From positions 744,001 through 808,000 of the forward strand of contig NZ_JAERSF010000003.1 in the NCBI RefSeq assembly GCF_016735615.1: a stretch of 64,000 bases of DNA. Reading direction: 5' to 3'. The position numbers were made by a program, and so were the translations under genes. The first letter of the stretch is position 1, and every line of letters starts with the position of its first letter. This document shows positions 1-12,773 of this stretch, piece after piece. Below the pieces are notes generated by a model that saw only the letters and a program-made list of their open reading frames with translations, searched no databases and was not told the origin of the DNA. Source of the stretch: Flavobacterium tagetis (GTDB lineage Bacteria; Bacteroidota; Bacteroidia; Flavobacteriales; Flavobacteriaceae).

Positions 1-867
1 GACGGACTTCCAAAAACGGGTGAAGTTAGTTTTGAGCAAATGCTTTTAGCAAGAAGTTTAGAAGCTATGGCGGTGAGTGCTGAAATCGCAGGTAAAAGTG
101 AAGATCAAAAACAATATCAGAAATTAGGCGATGACTTAAAAACGAAATTATTTGATGTCTTTTGGGATAAAAAAGAAAACGTAATGAAACACCAACGTAT
201 CGATGGTAAAATGCAAAATATTGTAACCAGATACGCTAATATGTTCGGCATTTTCTTCAATTATTTTACTGAAGAACAAAAACAAAGTGTAAAAAATAAA
301 GTGTTACTTAATAAAGATGTTCTTCAAATCACAACACCATACATGCGTTTTTACGAATTGGAGGCATTGTGTGCAATAGGCGAACAAGATTACGTTTTAA
401 AAGAAATGAAAGATTATTGGGGCGGAATGCTAAATGAAGGCGCAACTTCTTTCTGGGAAGAATACAATCCGAACAAAAAAGGAACGGAACATTTAACGAT
501 GTATGGGCGTCCTTATGGAAAAAGTCTTTGCCACGCTTGGGGCGCAAGTCCGATTTACTTGTTGGGGAAATATTATTTAGGTGTAAAACCAACTGCGCCG
601 GGTTATTCTCAATATGAAATCAAACCAAATCTTGGCGTTTTAAAATGGATGGAAGGAAAAGTGCCAACACCAAACGGAGAAGTTGCTGTGTATTTCAGTA
701 CCAAAGAAATCAAAGTAAAAGCAGGCGAAGGAGAAGGAAAATTGATTTTTGAAAGTGCCAACAAACCCAAAACAAACTCTGGAACCATTACAGAATTAGC
801 AAAAAATAAATATCAATTGATTGTAAAACCGAATGTGGAGTATAAAGTGAGCTATAAGGCTTTATAA
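1..867 (+). CDS. GH78 alpha-L-rhamnosidase, C-terminal part (5' end outside window)
   Basis: The frame is open from base 1 (reads DGLPKTGEV...), so the first in-frame ATG at 40 is not the start; only the last 288 residues are present. They contain the end of the (alpha/alpha)6 catalytic barrel and the C-terminal beta-sandwich of GH78. The stretch GATSFWEEY around residues 150-158 corresponds to the family segment that carries the general base Glu, and the following CHAWGASPIYLL and the IKPNLG beta-sandwich entry are typical of bacterial rhamnosidases. The expected role is release of terminal alpha-L-rhamnose from pectin side chains. This is one of three GH78 genes in the window. The family call is firm; exact linkage is unknown because the substrate-binding N-terminal part is missing. 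Confidence 0.85.
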   Translation, partial: DGLPKTGEVSFEQMLLARSLEAMAVSAEIAGKSEDQKQYQKLGDDLKTKLFDVFWDKKENVMKHQRIDGKMQNIVTRYANMFGIFFNYFTEEQKQSVKNKVLLNKDVLQITTPYMRFYELEALCAIGEQDYVLKEMKDYWGGMLNEGATSFWEEYNPNKKGTEHLTMYGRPYGKSLCHAWGASPIYLLGKYYLGVKPTAPGYSQYEIKPNLGVLKWMEGKVPTPNGEVAVYFSTKEIKVKAGEGEGKLIFESANKPKTNSGTITELAKNKYQLIVKPNVEYKVSYKAL

Positions 868-872
868 GTTAT

Positions 873-909
873 GAGTGATTAGTAATTAGTAATTAGTGAT
901 TAGTGATTA
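873..909. repeat. short tandem repeat, AGTGATTAGTAATT units
   Basis: Degenerate direct repeats of TTAGTGA/TTAGTAA just behind the stop codon of the truncated rhamnosidase. A similar TTAGTGA run follows the stop of the GH140 gene near 36530-36560. No function is evident. Confidence 0.6.
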
Positions 910-930
910 ACCGATAGTTTATAACGCCCA

Positions 931-1041
931 GTTTGTCATTCCGACTGAAAGGAGGAATCACACTCGTAACCATAAAGATTGTCACGTTTAGTTTGTCATT
1001 TCGACGAAGGAGAAATCTTCGCAAGAAACTCTACAAAGATT
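931..1041. repeat. intergenic repeat family A (GTCATTTCGA), two half units in direct orientation
   Basis: Two copies of the left arm of the family A palindrome (GTTTGTCATTCCGACTGAAA at 931 and GTTTGTCATTTCGACGAAGG at 991) follow each other in the same direction. Elsewhere in the window this arm is paired with its reverse complement, so this copy looks like a rearranged or incomplete element. Confidence 0.8.
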
Positions 1042-1088
1042 TGGGAAATGCATAAGAAAGAATAAAAGCCAATAAAAATAAAAAAACA

Positions 1089-2768
1089 ATGTTTTCAAAA
1101 AATAAAAAATACAATATCAAATTAAAAACCGCTTTTTTAATGCTGTTAACTGTCTGCATCCAAGCCACAGCACAAACCACCGCATGGAAACCAGCGTCAT
1201 TTGAAATTGTAAAATCCAATTACAAAACGTTCAAAACCACACTATACGCTCATGTATTTTCAGGAAGCAAACACAATATCGTTCGTCTAGCTCCAGAATT
1301 GCAAGGGTTAACAGGAATTGAACTTCCTTTAGATCAATATAAAAACGGAACACATGCTCCATTACAATTAAAATTTAAAGAACCAGTAACTGTTTTGATT
1401 GGAGTTTTTCAAGATAAAAATCCTGAATATCTTCAAGCAAATCAAATTGGAAATAACAACGAAATTCTTTCAAATGGAGTTACTATTACGGGTTTAGCGC
1501 CTGTAAGTGTTTATGCAATTCCTTACGGAAAAGGAACTCACACTATTTTGCCAAATCAAAAAGGATTATTTGCTGTTTTGGGAGTTTTGAAAAGCGACCA
1601 GCAGTTGAATGCGAGAAATGCCAATTTCCCAGACGGAAAACTTTGGAATCCAACTTTTATCGTTGAAGGATTTTCAGATGAAAAACCGCTTTTTGAAATT
1701 ATCGGCGGAGAAAACAAACCTGTTATTGATGAAGGAATGTCTGGAACAGAAGGAATTCAGGGAGGTTTTGAAGGCGGACGTGTGGTAAAAGTCGGCGATA
1801 CGTATCATATGTTTCCAACTGAAAGAGCAGGAGAAAAAGGAGTTGATTACTACTATGATCGTGTAAAAACCAAAATTGGACACTGGACAAGTAAAGATGC
1901 TATTCATTGGAAAAGAGAATCTACAATCTACCAAGCAAGCGGTGTCTATGCTGTTACTGAAGATGATAACCCGATGAATGATCGTCGCGCCGCAATTTGG
2001 TCTTATATGCCAGTTTTTAATGAAAAAGTAAACAAATGGTACGGTTATTATTTGGCTTATACAGTTAGTAAAGAGATAGAACCAAATCACTCATTCGGAA
2101 GAATTTGGCGTTGTGAATCGACTGTAGATGGAATCAACGGAATCGGCGGACCTTATAAAGATATGGGAATTATTATGGAACCGGGATTAGATTCTCAACC
2201 TTGGGAAGGTCGTCAGGGTGTAGCTTCATTTTTTCCATATCAGGTTGGCGATAAATACTTCGGATTTTACAGCGGTGCGTATCCGTTCAATTCATGGGCA
2301 GATTATCCGAAAAAATCAGGAAAAGGCTGGTTTGTAGCTTTAGCCGAATCTAGAAGTTTAGAAGGTCCTTGGTTGAGGATGAATAAAGGTTTGGAACCAA
2401 TTAAAACGATGCATCCACAGTTTGTAGAAAACCCAATCGTTAGTCAATTACCAAACGGTCTGTACATCGCGATTTTCGACGGAGGCCCAGACGGCTGGGG
2501 GCATCATTTACCAAACATGATTGCTTATTCGTTATCAGTAGACGGCGTTAATTGGGCAGAAGCTCATTATTTACCAATCGAAACTAAAGTCGATAAATGG
2601 TGGGATATTATGAGAACGCCTTTGTGCCTAATCCCAGAAGGAAATGATGTTTACACAATAGTGTATAATGCAATTGACCTGAAAAGAAGATTTCATCCAA
2701 CAGGAATGGTAAAAGTAAAACTGAATAAAGATGTGATGGAATCACGTTTAAAGGAATTGAAGAAATAG
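1089..2768 (+). CDS. secreted beta-propeller glycosidase-like protein with N-terminal accessory module
   Basis: A 559-residue protein with a signal peptide ending near ATAQ (about residue 29). Residues about 40-165 form a predicted beta-sandwich containing LAPELQGLTG and GTH motifs; a homologous module sits at the C-terminus of the GH138 protein at 57091. Residues about 200-550 show the repeating aromatic/Asp strands of a five-bladed propeller (for example SKDAIHWKR, a blade-closing motif) as in GH43/GH32-like enzymes. I cannot assign a CAZy family or name catalytic residues with certainty. It lies between a GH78 and another propeller protein, so an exo-acting role on pectin side-chain sugars is inferred. 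Start chosen because the signal peptide begins directly after it. Confidence 0.6.
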   Translation: MFSKNKKYNIKLKTAFLMLLTVCIQATAQTTAWKPASFEIVKSNYKTFKTTLYAHVFSGSKHNIVRLAPELQGLTGIELPLDQYKNGTHAPLQLKFKEPVTVLIGVFQDKNPEYLQANQIGNNNEILSNGVTITGLAPVSVYAIPYGKGTHTILPNQKGLFAVLGVLKSDQQLNARNANFPDGKLWNPTFIVEGFSDEKPLFEIIGGENKPVIDEGMSGTEGIQGGFEGGRVVKVGDTYHMFPTERAGEKGVDYYYDRVKTKIGHWTSKDAIHWKRESTIYQASGVYAVTEDDNPMNDRRAAIWSYMPVFNEKVNKWYGYYLAYTVSKEIEPNHSFGRIWRCESTVDGINGIGGPYKDMGIIMEPGLDSQPWEGRQGVASFFPYQVGDKYFGFYSGAYPFNSWADYPKKSGKGWFVALAESRSLEGPWLRMNKGLEPIKTMHPQFVENPIVSQLPNGLYIAIFDGGPDGWGHHLPNMIAYSLSVDGVNWAEAHYLPIETKVDKWWDIMRTPLCLIPEGNDVYTIVYNAIDLKRRFHPTGMVKVKLNKDVMESRLKELKK

Positions 2769-2828
2769 AAGATAGTGCGGAAGAAGAAAGATGCAAGAAG
2801 CAAGATTTTAGAGTATAGAAAATAGAAA

Positions 2829-2904
2829 CTTTGCGACTTTGCGAGATTAAATTGTTCGCAAACTAAACAAAAAAACTTAGAGCCTTAGCGCCTTCGTGGC
2901 AAAC
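2829..2904. repeat. degenerate family D repeat (TTTGCGACTTTGCGAG) with a CGTGGCAAAC tail
   Basis: CTTTGCGACTTTGCGAG at 2829-2845 matches the right arm of the perfect palindrome at 28851-28924, and TCGTGGCAAAC at 2894-2904 matches the right arm of the family C element at 17585-17735. The partners are missing, so this looks like a decayed composite. Confidence 0.5.
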
Positions 2905-2918
2905 AAAACATAACCAAA

Positions 2919-4046
2919 ATGAAAATTAAATACCTAATCCTAACCATTTCAGCACTTGCCATAACCAGCTGTGCAACCAAATACAAGAAAAGAGAAATTA
3001 CCGATAGCGTAATGCAGGAGATTTATGAAGAAATCAAAACGCCTTATAAATACGGTTTGGTAATGGTTCCTACCGACAACTCATACAAAATGGATTGTCC
3101 AAGTGTTTTTAGAAAAGACGGCAAATGGTATATGACGTATTTAATTTACGACGGAAGAGGTTACGAAACCTGGTTGGCAGAAAGTGACAATCTTTTAGAT
3201 TGGAAACATCTAGGAAAAGTAATGTCATTTTCAGAAAATGAAAAACATTGGGATGTAAACCAAAAAGCAGGATATATTTCGTTACAAGACATGACATGGG
3301 GCGGAAGCTATGAATGGGAAAAATACGATGATAAATATTGGATGAGCTATTTCGGAGGAGACAGTAAAGGTTATGAAGCAGGTATTTTATCAATCGGAAT
3401 GGCATATACCAAAGAAGCGCCTACAAAACCACACGAATTTCAAAGATTAGAAAATCCGGTTTTAACCCCAAAAGACAAAGACGCTAAGTGGTGGGATAAT
3501 AGTACAATGTACAAAAACAGCGTGATCCGTGATAAAGACAAAGTTACAGGACATAATTTTATCATGTATTACAATGCCCGTGGCGATAGTATCAATCCTG
3601 CAAAAGGCGCTGAGCGTATTGCTATGGCAGTATCAAACGATATGAAAACATGGAAACGTTATGGCGATAAACCATTAATCAACCATCATAAAGGAATTTC
3701 GGGAGATGCTTATATTCAGCGTATTAATGATACTTGGGTAATGTTTTATTTTGGAGCTTTCTGGACAGGTTGGAATCAAGGTGCATTTAACCGTTTTGCC
3801 GTTTCGAATGATTTAGTAAACTGGAACGACTGGAAAGGAGATGATTTAGTTAAATCTTCTGAACCTTACGATGATATGTTCGCCCATAAATCATTTGTTG
3901 TAAAACATGATGGCGTTGTCTATCATTTTTATTGTGCCGTTAACAAAGCAGAACAAAGAGGAATTGCCATTGCAACTTCTAAAGATTTAGGAAAAAGCAA
4001 ATTGAATTTTGTGGCAGCGCCGGAGAAAAAGGCGAAGAAGAATTAA
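2919..4046 (+). CDS. beta-propeller glycosidase-like lipoprotein (GH43-like fold)
   Basis: A 375-residue protein with a lipoprotein signal peptide; the lipobox ITSC puts the acylated cysteine at residue 18, so it should be anchored to a membrane and in Bacteroidota may be surface exposed. The mature part has repeated propeller-blade motifs such as FRKDGKWYMTY, SDNLLDWKHL, SNDMKTWKRY and SNDLVNWNDW, consistent with a five-bladed GH43/GH117-like beta-propeller. Catalytic acids cannot be assigned without alignment. It is separated from the preceding propeller gene by 150 bp and the two could act on neighbouring linkages. Alternatives are a GH32/GH43/GH130-type enzyme; the specific activity is unknown. 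Confidence 0.6.
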   Translation: MKIKYLILTISALAITSCATKYKKREITDSVMQEIYEEIKTPYKYGLVMVPTDNSYKMDCPSVFRKDGKWYMTYLIYDGRGYETWLAESDNLLDWKHLGKVMSFSENEKHWDVNQKAGYISLQDMTWGGSYEWEKYDDKYWMSYFGGDSKGYEAGILSIGMAYTKEAPTKPHEFQRLENPVLTPKDKDAKWWDNSTMYKNSVIRDKDKVTGHNFIMYYNARGDSINPAKGAERIAMAVSNDMKTWKRYGDKPLINHHKGISGDAYIQRINDTWVMFYFGAFWTGWNQGAFNRFAVSNDLVNWNDWKGDDLVKSSEPYDDMFAHKSFVVKHDGVVYHFYCAVNKAEQRGIAIATSKDLGKSKLNFVAAPEKKAKKN

Positions 4047-4073
4047 GTATATAGAATTAAGTATTAAGATCCA

Positions 4074-7524
<3,451 letters not shown>

Positions 7525-7528
7525 TGAG

Positions 7529-7599
7529 GTCATTGCGAGGAACGAAGCAATCACACGTAGTTGATTTCGTTATGAGATTGCTTCGTTCCTCGCAATGAC
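7529..7599. repeat. perfect 24-bp inverted repeat (GTCATTGCGAGGAACGAAGC arms)
   Basis: Arms at 7529-7552 and 7576-7599 are exact reverse complements of each other with a 23-base loop. The arm is related to family A but carries CATTGCGAGG in place of CATTTCGACG. It begins only 5 bases after the stop of the GH2 gene and ends 14 bases before the GH106 start, so it fills the gap. Confidence 0.95.
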
Positions 7600-7613
7600 A
7601 AAACAACGATAAA

Positions 7614-10600
7614 ATGTTTCAAAAAAAACACCTCTTTTTTATCCTCCTTTTAGCAAGCCTCGTCTCTGCACAGGAAGTCCCTAAAAAAGAAACCAATTTT
7701 CAGCCAACATTAGAATCCTCAAGACCTTGGGTGTATTGGTATTGGATGAAATCGGCGTATTCCAAACCCGGAATTACGGCCGATTTAGAAGCTATGAAAC
7801 AAGCCGGAATTGCAGGCGCTTATTTAATGACCATTAAAGGGCCAGCAAATCCGCCATTGATAGATCCACCGGTTTTGCAGTTGACGCCTGAATTTTGGGA
7901 CATGATTCATTGGGCTTTTAAAGAAGCTGATCGTTTAGGTTTGAAATTGGCTTTTCACGGAGCAGACGGATTTGCCGTTGCTGGAGGACCGTGGATTACA
8001 CCAGAAATGTCAATGCAGAAAGTTGTCTGGTCAACAATTGAAATTTTAGGTGGAAAAAAAGTGGCGCTAAAATTGCCAGTTCCGGTACATTACAAAGATT
8101 ATTATAAAGATATTGCCACTTTTGCTATTCCGATTAAAGAATACCAAATTACGTCGCAGATGGAAATACCAAAAGTAACGACATCAAACAACACCGATGC
8201 ATCGTTTTTGGCTGATCCTAAAAAAGATGAAAATTTCAAGTTTGCTGATGCAGGATGGATTCAGTATGAATTTGCCCAACCTTTTACCTGCAAATCTATT
8301 GTAATAGAAACCAAAGGAAGAGATTTTCAGGCACAGCGTCTGATTGTAGAAGTGAGCGACGACGGAATCAATTTTAGATTCCACGAAAGAATGATCGCAC
8401 CGCGTCACGGCTGGCAGGATATGGATTTCCCGAATACACATACGATTACGCCTGTTACGGCAAAATATTTCAGATTTGTTTATGATCCAAAAGGAACAGA
8501 ACCTGGAGCTGAAGATTTGGATTTTGCGAAATGGAAACAGAATCTGAAAGTGAGTAAAATTACACTTTCGAATCAATCGCTGATTAATAATTACGAAGGA
8601 AAATCGGGCGCAATTTGGCGTTTGACTCCGCAGACTACTGAAAAAGAAATTCCAAACTCTGATGCATTCAAAAAGTCAGAAATCATTAATATCTCCAATT
8701 TTGTTGATGCCGATGGAAACCTAAATTGGAAAGCACCAAAAGGGAAATGGAAAATTCTCCGAATGGGACATACTTCGACAGGACATGAAAATGCCACTGG
8801 CGGAGCAGGAAAAGGATTGGAAGTAGATAAATTTAATCCAGAATTAATTCGTTTTCAGTTAGATCATTGGTTTGGAGAAGCCGTTCGTTCAGCAGGTCCG
8901 GAATTGGCTTCAAAAGTTTTAGAAATCCTCCATTTTGACAGCTGGGAATGTGGAAGCCAAAACTGGTCTTCGGTTTTTCAGGCTGAATTTAAAAAGAGAC
9001 GTGGCTACGATCTTGTAGATTATCTTCCAGTTATGGCAGGAATCCCGATAGAAAGTGCCAATTTTTCAGAAAAAGTTTTATACGATATTAGAAAAACAAT
9101 TGCCGATTTAGTAGCCGATAATTTCTACGGTACTGTCGCTCAAATTGCAAAAGAATACAACGTTAAGTTAAGTTCAGAAAACGTCGCGCCAACAATGATG
9201 AGTGACGCTTTGCTGCATTATAAATATGTTGATTATCCGGGTGGTGAATTTTGGCTGAAAAGCCCAACGCACGACAAACCTTTAGATATGGTTGATGCCA
9301 TTTCGGGTGGACATATTTACGGAAAAGATATTATTCAGGCGGAATCTTTTACGGCTCTTCGAATGGATTGGGACGAACATCCCGGAAATTTAAAAACAAT
9401 GGCAGACCGCAATTACGCTTTAGGAATTAACCGATTATTTTATCATGTTTTTGTACATAATCCGTGGACGGACAGAAAACCCGGAATGACTTTAGATGAT
9501 ATTGGAACTTTTTTTCAAAGAGACCAAACATGGTGGAAACCCGGAAAAGCGTGGTTTGATTATTGTCAAAGAGTTCAGTTTCAATTGCAAAAAGGAAAAC
9601 CGGTAATTGATCTGGCGGTTTTTATTGGAGAAGATTTTCCTTCCCGTTCTTTTGTCCCAGATCGATTAGTGCCTTTTATTCCGAATGTGTTTGGTGCAGC
9701 AAGATTGGAAAGCGAGAAAATCCGTTTAGAAAATGAAGGTCAGCCAACGGCAAAAATGCCAAAAGAAGTCACCTATTCTAAAAACATAACTGATTTATCA
9801 CAATGGATTAATCCGCTAAATGGTTATCAATATGATTCTTTCAATGCCGATGTTTTAATAAATCGTGCGAAAGTGGTAAACGGAAAAATTTCGTTTGATG
9901 GTGGAATAGAATATGGTGCTTTATTTTTCCCAGGAAGTCATAAAATGGCACCGAATAAAATTTTGTCTTTGGCTTCCGCCGAAAAAATATTGCAATTGCT
10001 AAAAGATGGAGCTACCATTTTTGCGGATGAAAAACCGAACCTTCAGCCAGGAATTCAATCAGAAGCCGATCAAAAGAAATGGCAGAATGTAATTGATGAA
10101 ATTTGGAATAATGCCACTTCATCAACATGGAAAATTGGAAAAGGAACAGTTATCAAATTACCTTATTTAGGAAATGATTTTGCTTCCATCGGAATTACTC
10201 AGGATATTTATTTTCCAAATTTAAACAGAGCTGATTCAGAAACATTGGCGTGGGCGCATCGTAAATCGGATACTGAAGATATTTATTTTATATCTAATCA
10301 AAAAGCAGAAAAAAGAACATTTGTAGCTTCGTTTAGAATTTCAGGAAAAGTTCCGCATTGGTATACTGCTGTAACGGATAAAACTTCGGCTTTAGCTAAT
10401 TGGAAAATAGAAAACGGCAGAACAATTGCTTTGATAAGTTTAGATGCGAACGAATCTGGTTTTGTGATTTTTAAAGGAGAAACGAAAGAAGTTTTAGCTC
10501 AAGGAAAATCCTCTGAATTTGAGAAAGTTCAGACTTTAGATGAAAACTGGGAATTGCAATTTGATCCTGAATTTAAAGGCCCAAATGAAGTGGTAAAAAC

Positions 10601-11009
10601 AAACAAACTTTTTGACTGGAGTACTTCAGATAATGATCAGATTAAGTATTATTCAGGAACGGTAGTTTATAAAAAAGAGTTTATCTGGAAAGGAAAAGAT
10701 ACTAATAAAATCTGGCTGGATTTAGGTGAAATTGCCAATATTGCTGAAATCAAGATTAATGGAAAAGATTGCGGAACGCTTTGGACTTTTCCTTTCAAAA
10801 CAGACATTTCAAAAGCTTTACAAAAAGGAAAAAATAGGATAGAAGTAAAAGTTACAAATACGTGGGCAAATAGATTAATCGGTGATCAAAAATTGCCAAA
10901 AGAAGAAAGATTAACGTGGACAACAGCGCCGTTTAGATTAGAAGGAGAACCGTTGTTGAAAGCAGGATTATTTGGACCGGTTGTGCTTGTGAAAGAGAAA
11001 AATAAATAA
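7614..11009 (+). CDS. GH106 alpha-L-rhamnosidase
   Basis: An 1131-residue secreted protein; signal peptide ends at about residue 19 (LVSAQ). The N-terminal part RPWVYWYWMK plus DLEAMKQAGIAGAYL is the GH106 hallmark opening of the TIM barrel. Glu445 in FDSWECGSQ and Glu577 in IIQAESFTA are separated by 132 residues, exactly the spacing of the catalytic pair I recall for BT0986 of Bacteroides thetaiotaomicron (Glu461, Glu593). A C-terminal galactose-binding-like sandwich (about 950-1110, NGKDCGTLWTFPF) follows. The enzyme should remove alpha-L-rhamnose by an inverting mechanism; BT0986 acts on rhamnogalacturonan II. Which rhamnosyl linkage this copy cuts is not visible. Confidence 0.93.
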   Translation: MFQKKHLFFILLLASLVSAQEVPKKETNFQPTLESSRPWVYWYWMKSAYSKPGITADLEAMKQAGIAGAYLMTIKGPANPPLIDPPVLQLTPEFWDMIHWAFKEADRLGLKLAFHGADGFAVAGGPWITPEMSMQKVVWSTIEILGGKKVALKLPVPVHYKDYYKDIATFAIPIKEYQITSQMEIPKVTTSNNTDASFLADPKKDENFKFADAGWIQYEFAQPFTCKSIVIETKGRDFQAQRLIVEVSDDGINFRFHERMIAPRHGWQDMDFPNTHTITPVTAKYFRFVYDPKGTEPGAEDLDFAKWKQNLKVSKITLSNQSLINNYEGKSGAIWRLTPQTTEKEIPNSDAFKKSEIINISNFVDADGNLNWKAPKGKWKILRMGHTSTGHENATGGAGKGLEVDKFNPELIRFQLDHWFGEAVRSAGPELASKVLEILHFDSWECGSQNWSSVFQAEFKKRRGYDLVDYLPVMAGIPIESANFSEKVLYDIRKTIADLVADNFYGTVAQIAKEYNVKLSSENVAPTMMSDALLHYKYVDYPGGEFWLKSPTHDKPLDMVDAISGGHIYGKDIIQAESFTALRMDWDEHPGNLKTMADRNYALGINRLFYHVFVHNPWTDRKPGMTLDDIGTFFQRDQTWWKPGKAWFDYCQRVQFQLQKGKPVIDLAVFIGEDFPSRSFVPDRLVPFIPNVFGAARLESEKIRLENEGQPTAKMPKEVTYSKNITDLSQWINPLNGYQYDSFNADVLINRAKVVNGKISFDGGIEYGALFFPGSHKMAPNKILSLASAEKILQLLKDGATIFADEKPNLQPGIQSEADQKKWQNVIDEIWNNATSSTWKIGKGTVIKLPYLGNDFASIGITQDIYFPNLNRADSETLAWAHRKSDTEDIYFISNQKAEKRTFVASFRISGKVPHWYTAVTDKTSALANWKIENGRTIALISLDANESGFVIFKGETKEVLAQGKSSEFEKVQTLDENWELQFDPEFKGPNEVVKTNKLFDWSTSDNDQIKYYSGTVVYKKEFIWKGKDTNKIWLDLGEIANIAEIKINGKDCGTLWTFPFKTDISKALQKGKNRIEVKVTNTWANRLIGDQKLPKEERLTWTTAPFRLEGEPLLKAGLFGPVVLVKEKNK

Positions 11010-11042
11010 AAATTTAGCACAGATTAAAATGATTATTTGGAT

Positions 11043-11110
11043 TGTCACCCTGAGCGAAGTCGAAGGGCGCTTCAATTGGAATCGGGCTTCGACTTCGCTC
11101 AGCCTGACAG
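11043..11110. repeat. intergenic palindrome (CTGAGCGAAGTCGAAG arms) nested in an ATTAATCTGTGGC-type pair
   Basis: GTCACCCTGAGCGAAGTCGAAG and its near-exact reverse complement CTTCGACTTCGCTCAGCCTGAC form a hairpin. Around it, AGCACAGATTAAAATGATTATT (from 11021) and AATCTGTGGC (up to about 11153) form an outer imperfect pair, so one element seems to sit inside another. Confidence 0.85.
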
Positions 11111-11170
11111 AACTAAAACTAATAATCCTTTTTAATTCTCTAATCTGTGGCAATAAAAAATAAATATAAA

Positions 11171-12595
11171 ATGAAAAAATTAATTATTGCATTATTAATG
11201 GTTTTAGCAAGCCTTCAAATCAATGCTAAAATAAAACTGCCAGCATTGTTTACCGACAATATGATACTACAGCAAAAATCTAACGCACCAATTTGGGGCT
11301 GGGCAGAAAAGAACGCCAACATCGTAATCAAAACTTCATGGGATTCTAAAACTTATAAGGTAAAAGCAGACAATTCTGGTAAATGGAAAACAGAATTAAA
11401 AACGGTTTCTTTTGGCGGACCTTACACAATCGAAGTTTCAGAAGGAAACGAAAAAGTAACTATCAAAAATGTTTTGTTGGGAGAAGTCTGGCTTTGTTCA
11501 GGACAATCGAATATGGAAATGCCATTGAAAGGATTTCAGGGACAGCCTGTTAAAAACGGAAACGAAATTATTGTAAGATCAACCAATAAAAACATTCGTT
11601 TAATTACGATTCCAAGAGCAACAGTTTTAGAACCTTTGCAAGATTTTGAAGGAAAATGGGAAGAAGCTTCTCCAAAATCAACCTCTCGTTTTAGCGCAAC
11701 AGCTTGGTATTTTGGTTCGCTTTTGCAGGAAGTTTTAAATGTTCCTGTGGGATTGATTCATGTTTCATACGGCGGTTCGAGTATGGAAGCCTGGATGAAT
11801 CAGGAAATGCTGAAGGATTTCACCAGTGCTAAAATTCCGACCACAAAAGAAGAATTGGCAAAAGACCCAAATCGTGTTGCAACTACTTTGTTTAATGGAA
11901 TGCTTTCGCCTGTAATTGGTTACGGAATAAAAGGCTGTATTTGGTATCAGGGCGAATCGAATTACGAAAGAGCAAATGAATATACCGCTTTAATGAAAAA
12001 AATGGTCAGCAGTTGGAGAACGCTTTGGAATCAAGGAGATTTTCCTTTTTATTTCGCTCAGATTGCGCCGTTTAATTATGCTTCATTTCATCCAAAAGAT
12101 TATCAGGAAAAATACAATTCAGCTTATTTGAGAGAGGCGCAATTAAAAGCTTCAAAGGAAATTCCGAATTCAGCAATGGCAGTTTTGATGGATGTTGGGG
12201 AAGAAAACAACATTCACCCAATGGACAAGGAAAAAGGTGGAAACCGATTGGCTTTTCAGGCTTTAGCAAGAACGTACGGTATTGAAGGTTTCGAATTCGA
12301 AAGTCCGAAATATAAATCAATGGAAATAAAAGATGGTGCTGTAACAATTTCTTTTGATGATGTTGCTAACGGAATTACGTCTTATGATAAAGAAGTTTTA
12401 GGTTTTGAAATTGCAGGAGCAGACAAAGTTTTTTATCCAGCGAAAACTGTGGTAAGAAGAAAATCTGTGGTTCTGACTTCTGATAAAGTAAAGAATCCTG
12501 TTGCAGTAAGATATTTATGGAAGGATTTCGTTAAAGCGGAATTGTTTAGCGCAGGTGGTTTGCCGGTTTCTTCGTTTAGAACTGATGAGTGGTAG
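11171..12595 (+). CDS. SGNH-type carbohydrate acetylesterase (sialate O-acetylesterase-like)
   Basis: A 474-residue secreted esterase. Start at 11171 gives a clean signal peptide MKKLIIALLMVLASLQINA; the upstream in-frame ATG at 11147 lies in repeat sequence. The SASA/SGNH fold is shown by block I VWLCSGQSNMEM with nucleophile Ser113, the WYQGESNYE block (residues about 259-267), and His349 in NNIHPMDK. A beta-sandwich precedes the catalytic part (residues 20-105). It should remove O-acetyl groups from sugars; in this pectin context acetylated galacturonate, rhamnogalacturonan or the acetylated fucose/aceric acid of RG-II are candidate substrates. True sialic acid substrate is unlikely here, despite the common family name. 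Confidence 0.85.
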   Translation: MKKLIIALLMVLASLQINAKIKLPALFTDNMILQQKSNAPIWGWAEKNANIVIKTSWDSKTYKVKADNSGKWKTELKTVSFGGPYTIEVSEGNEKVTIKNVLLGEVWLCSGQSNMEMPLKGFQGQPVKNGNEIIVRSTNKNIRLITIPRATVLEPLQDFEGKWEEASPKSTSRFSATAWYFGSLLQEVLNVPVGLIHVSYGGSSMEAWMNQEMLKDFTSAKIPTTKEELAKDPNRVATTLFNGMLSPVIGYGIKGCIWYQGESNYERANEYTALMKKMVSSWRTLWNQGDFPFYFAQIAPFNYASFHPKDYQEKYNSAYLREAQLKASKEIPNSAMAVLMDVGEENNIHPMDKEKGGNRLAFQALARTYGIEGFEFESPKYKSMEIKDGAVTISFDDVANGITSYDKEVLGFEIAGADKVFYPAKTVVRRKSVVLTSDKVKNPVAVRYLWKDFVKAELFSAGGLPVSSFRTDEW

Positions 12596-12644
12596 TTTAT
12601 AATGGTGAATTGTAAATTGTGAATTATGAGTTTAACGTCTAGTA

Positions 12645-12748
12645 TGTCATTTCGAGGAAGGAGAAATCACACTTGTTAATCGACAAAGATTGAGGACATT
12701 CTGTGTGAAGTTTCTATTGTGATTTCTCCTTTCAGTCGAAATGACAAA
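12645..12748. repeat. intergenic palindrome family A
   Basis: TGTCATTTCGAGGAAGGAGA at 12645 pairs with TCTCCTTTCAGTCGAAATGACA ending at 12748; the interior again holds CGACAAAGATTG. It fills the gap between the esterase and the TTG-started gene. Confidence 0.9.
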
Positions 12749-12773
12749 AAGAACTATAAAAAAATAGATAAAA

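Noticed and set aside
11171-12595. Host-glycan sialate O-acetylesterase
   Set aside because: The SGNH/SASA fold is shared with plant polysaccharide esterases and the context is pectin.
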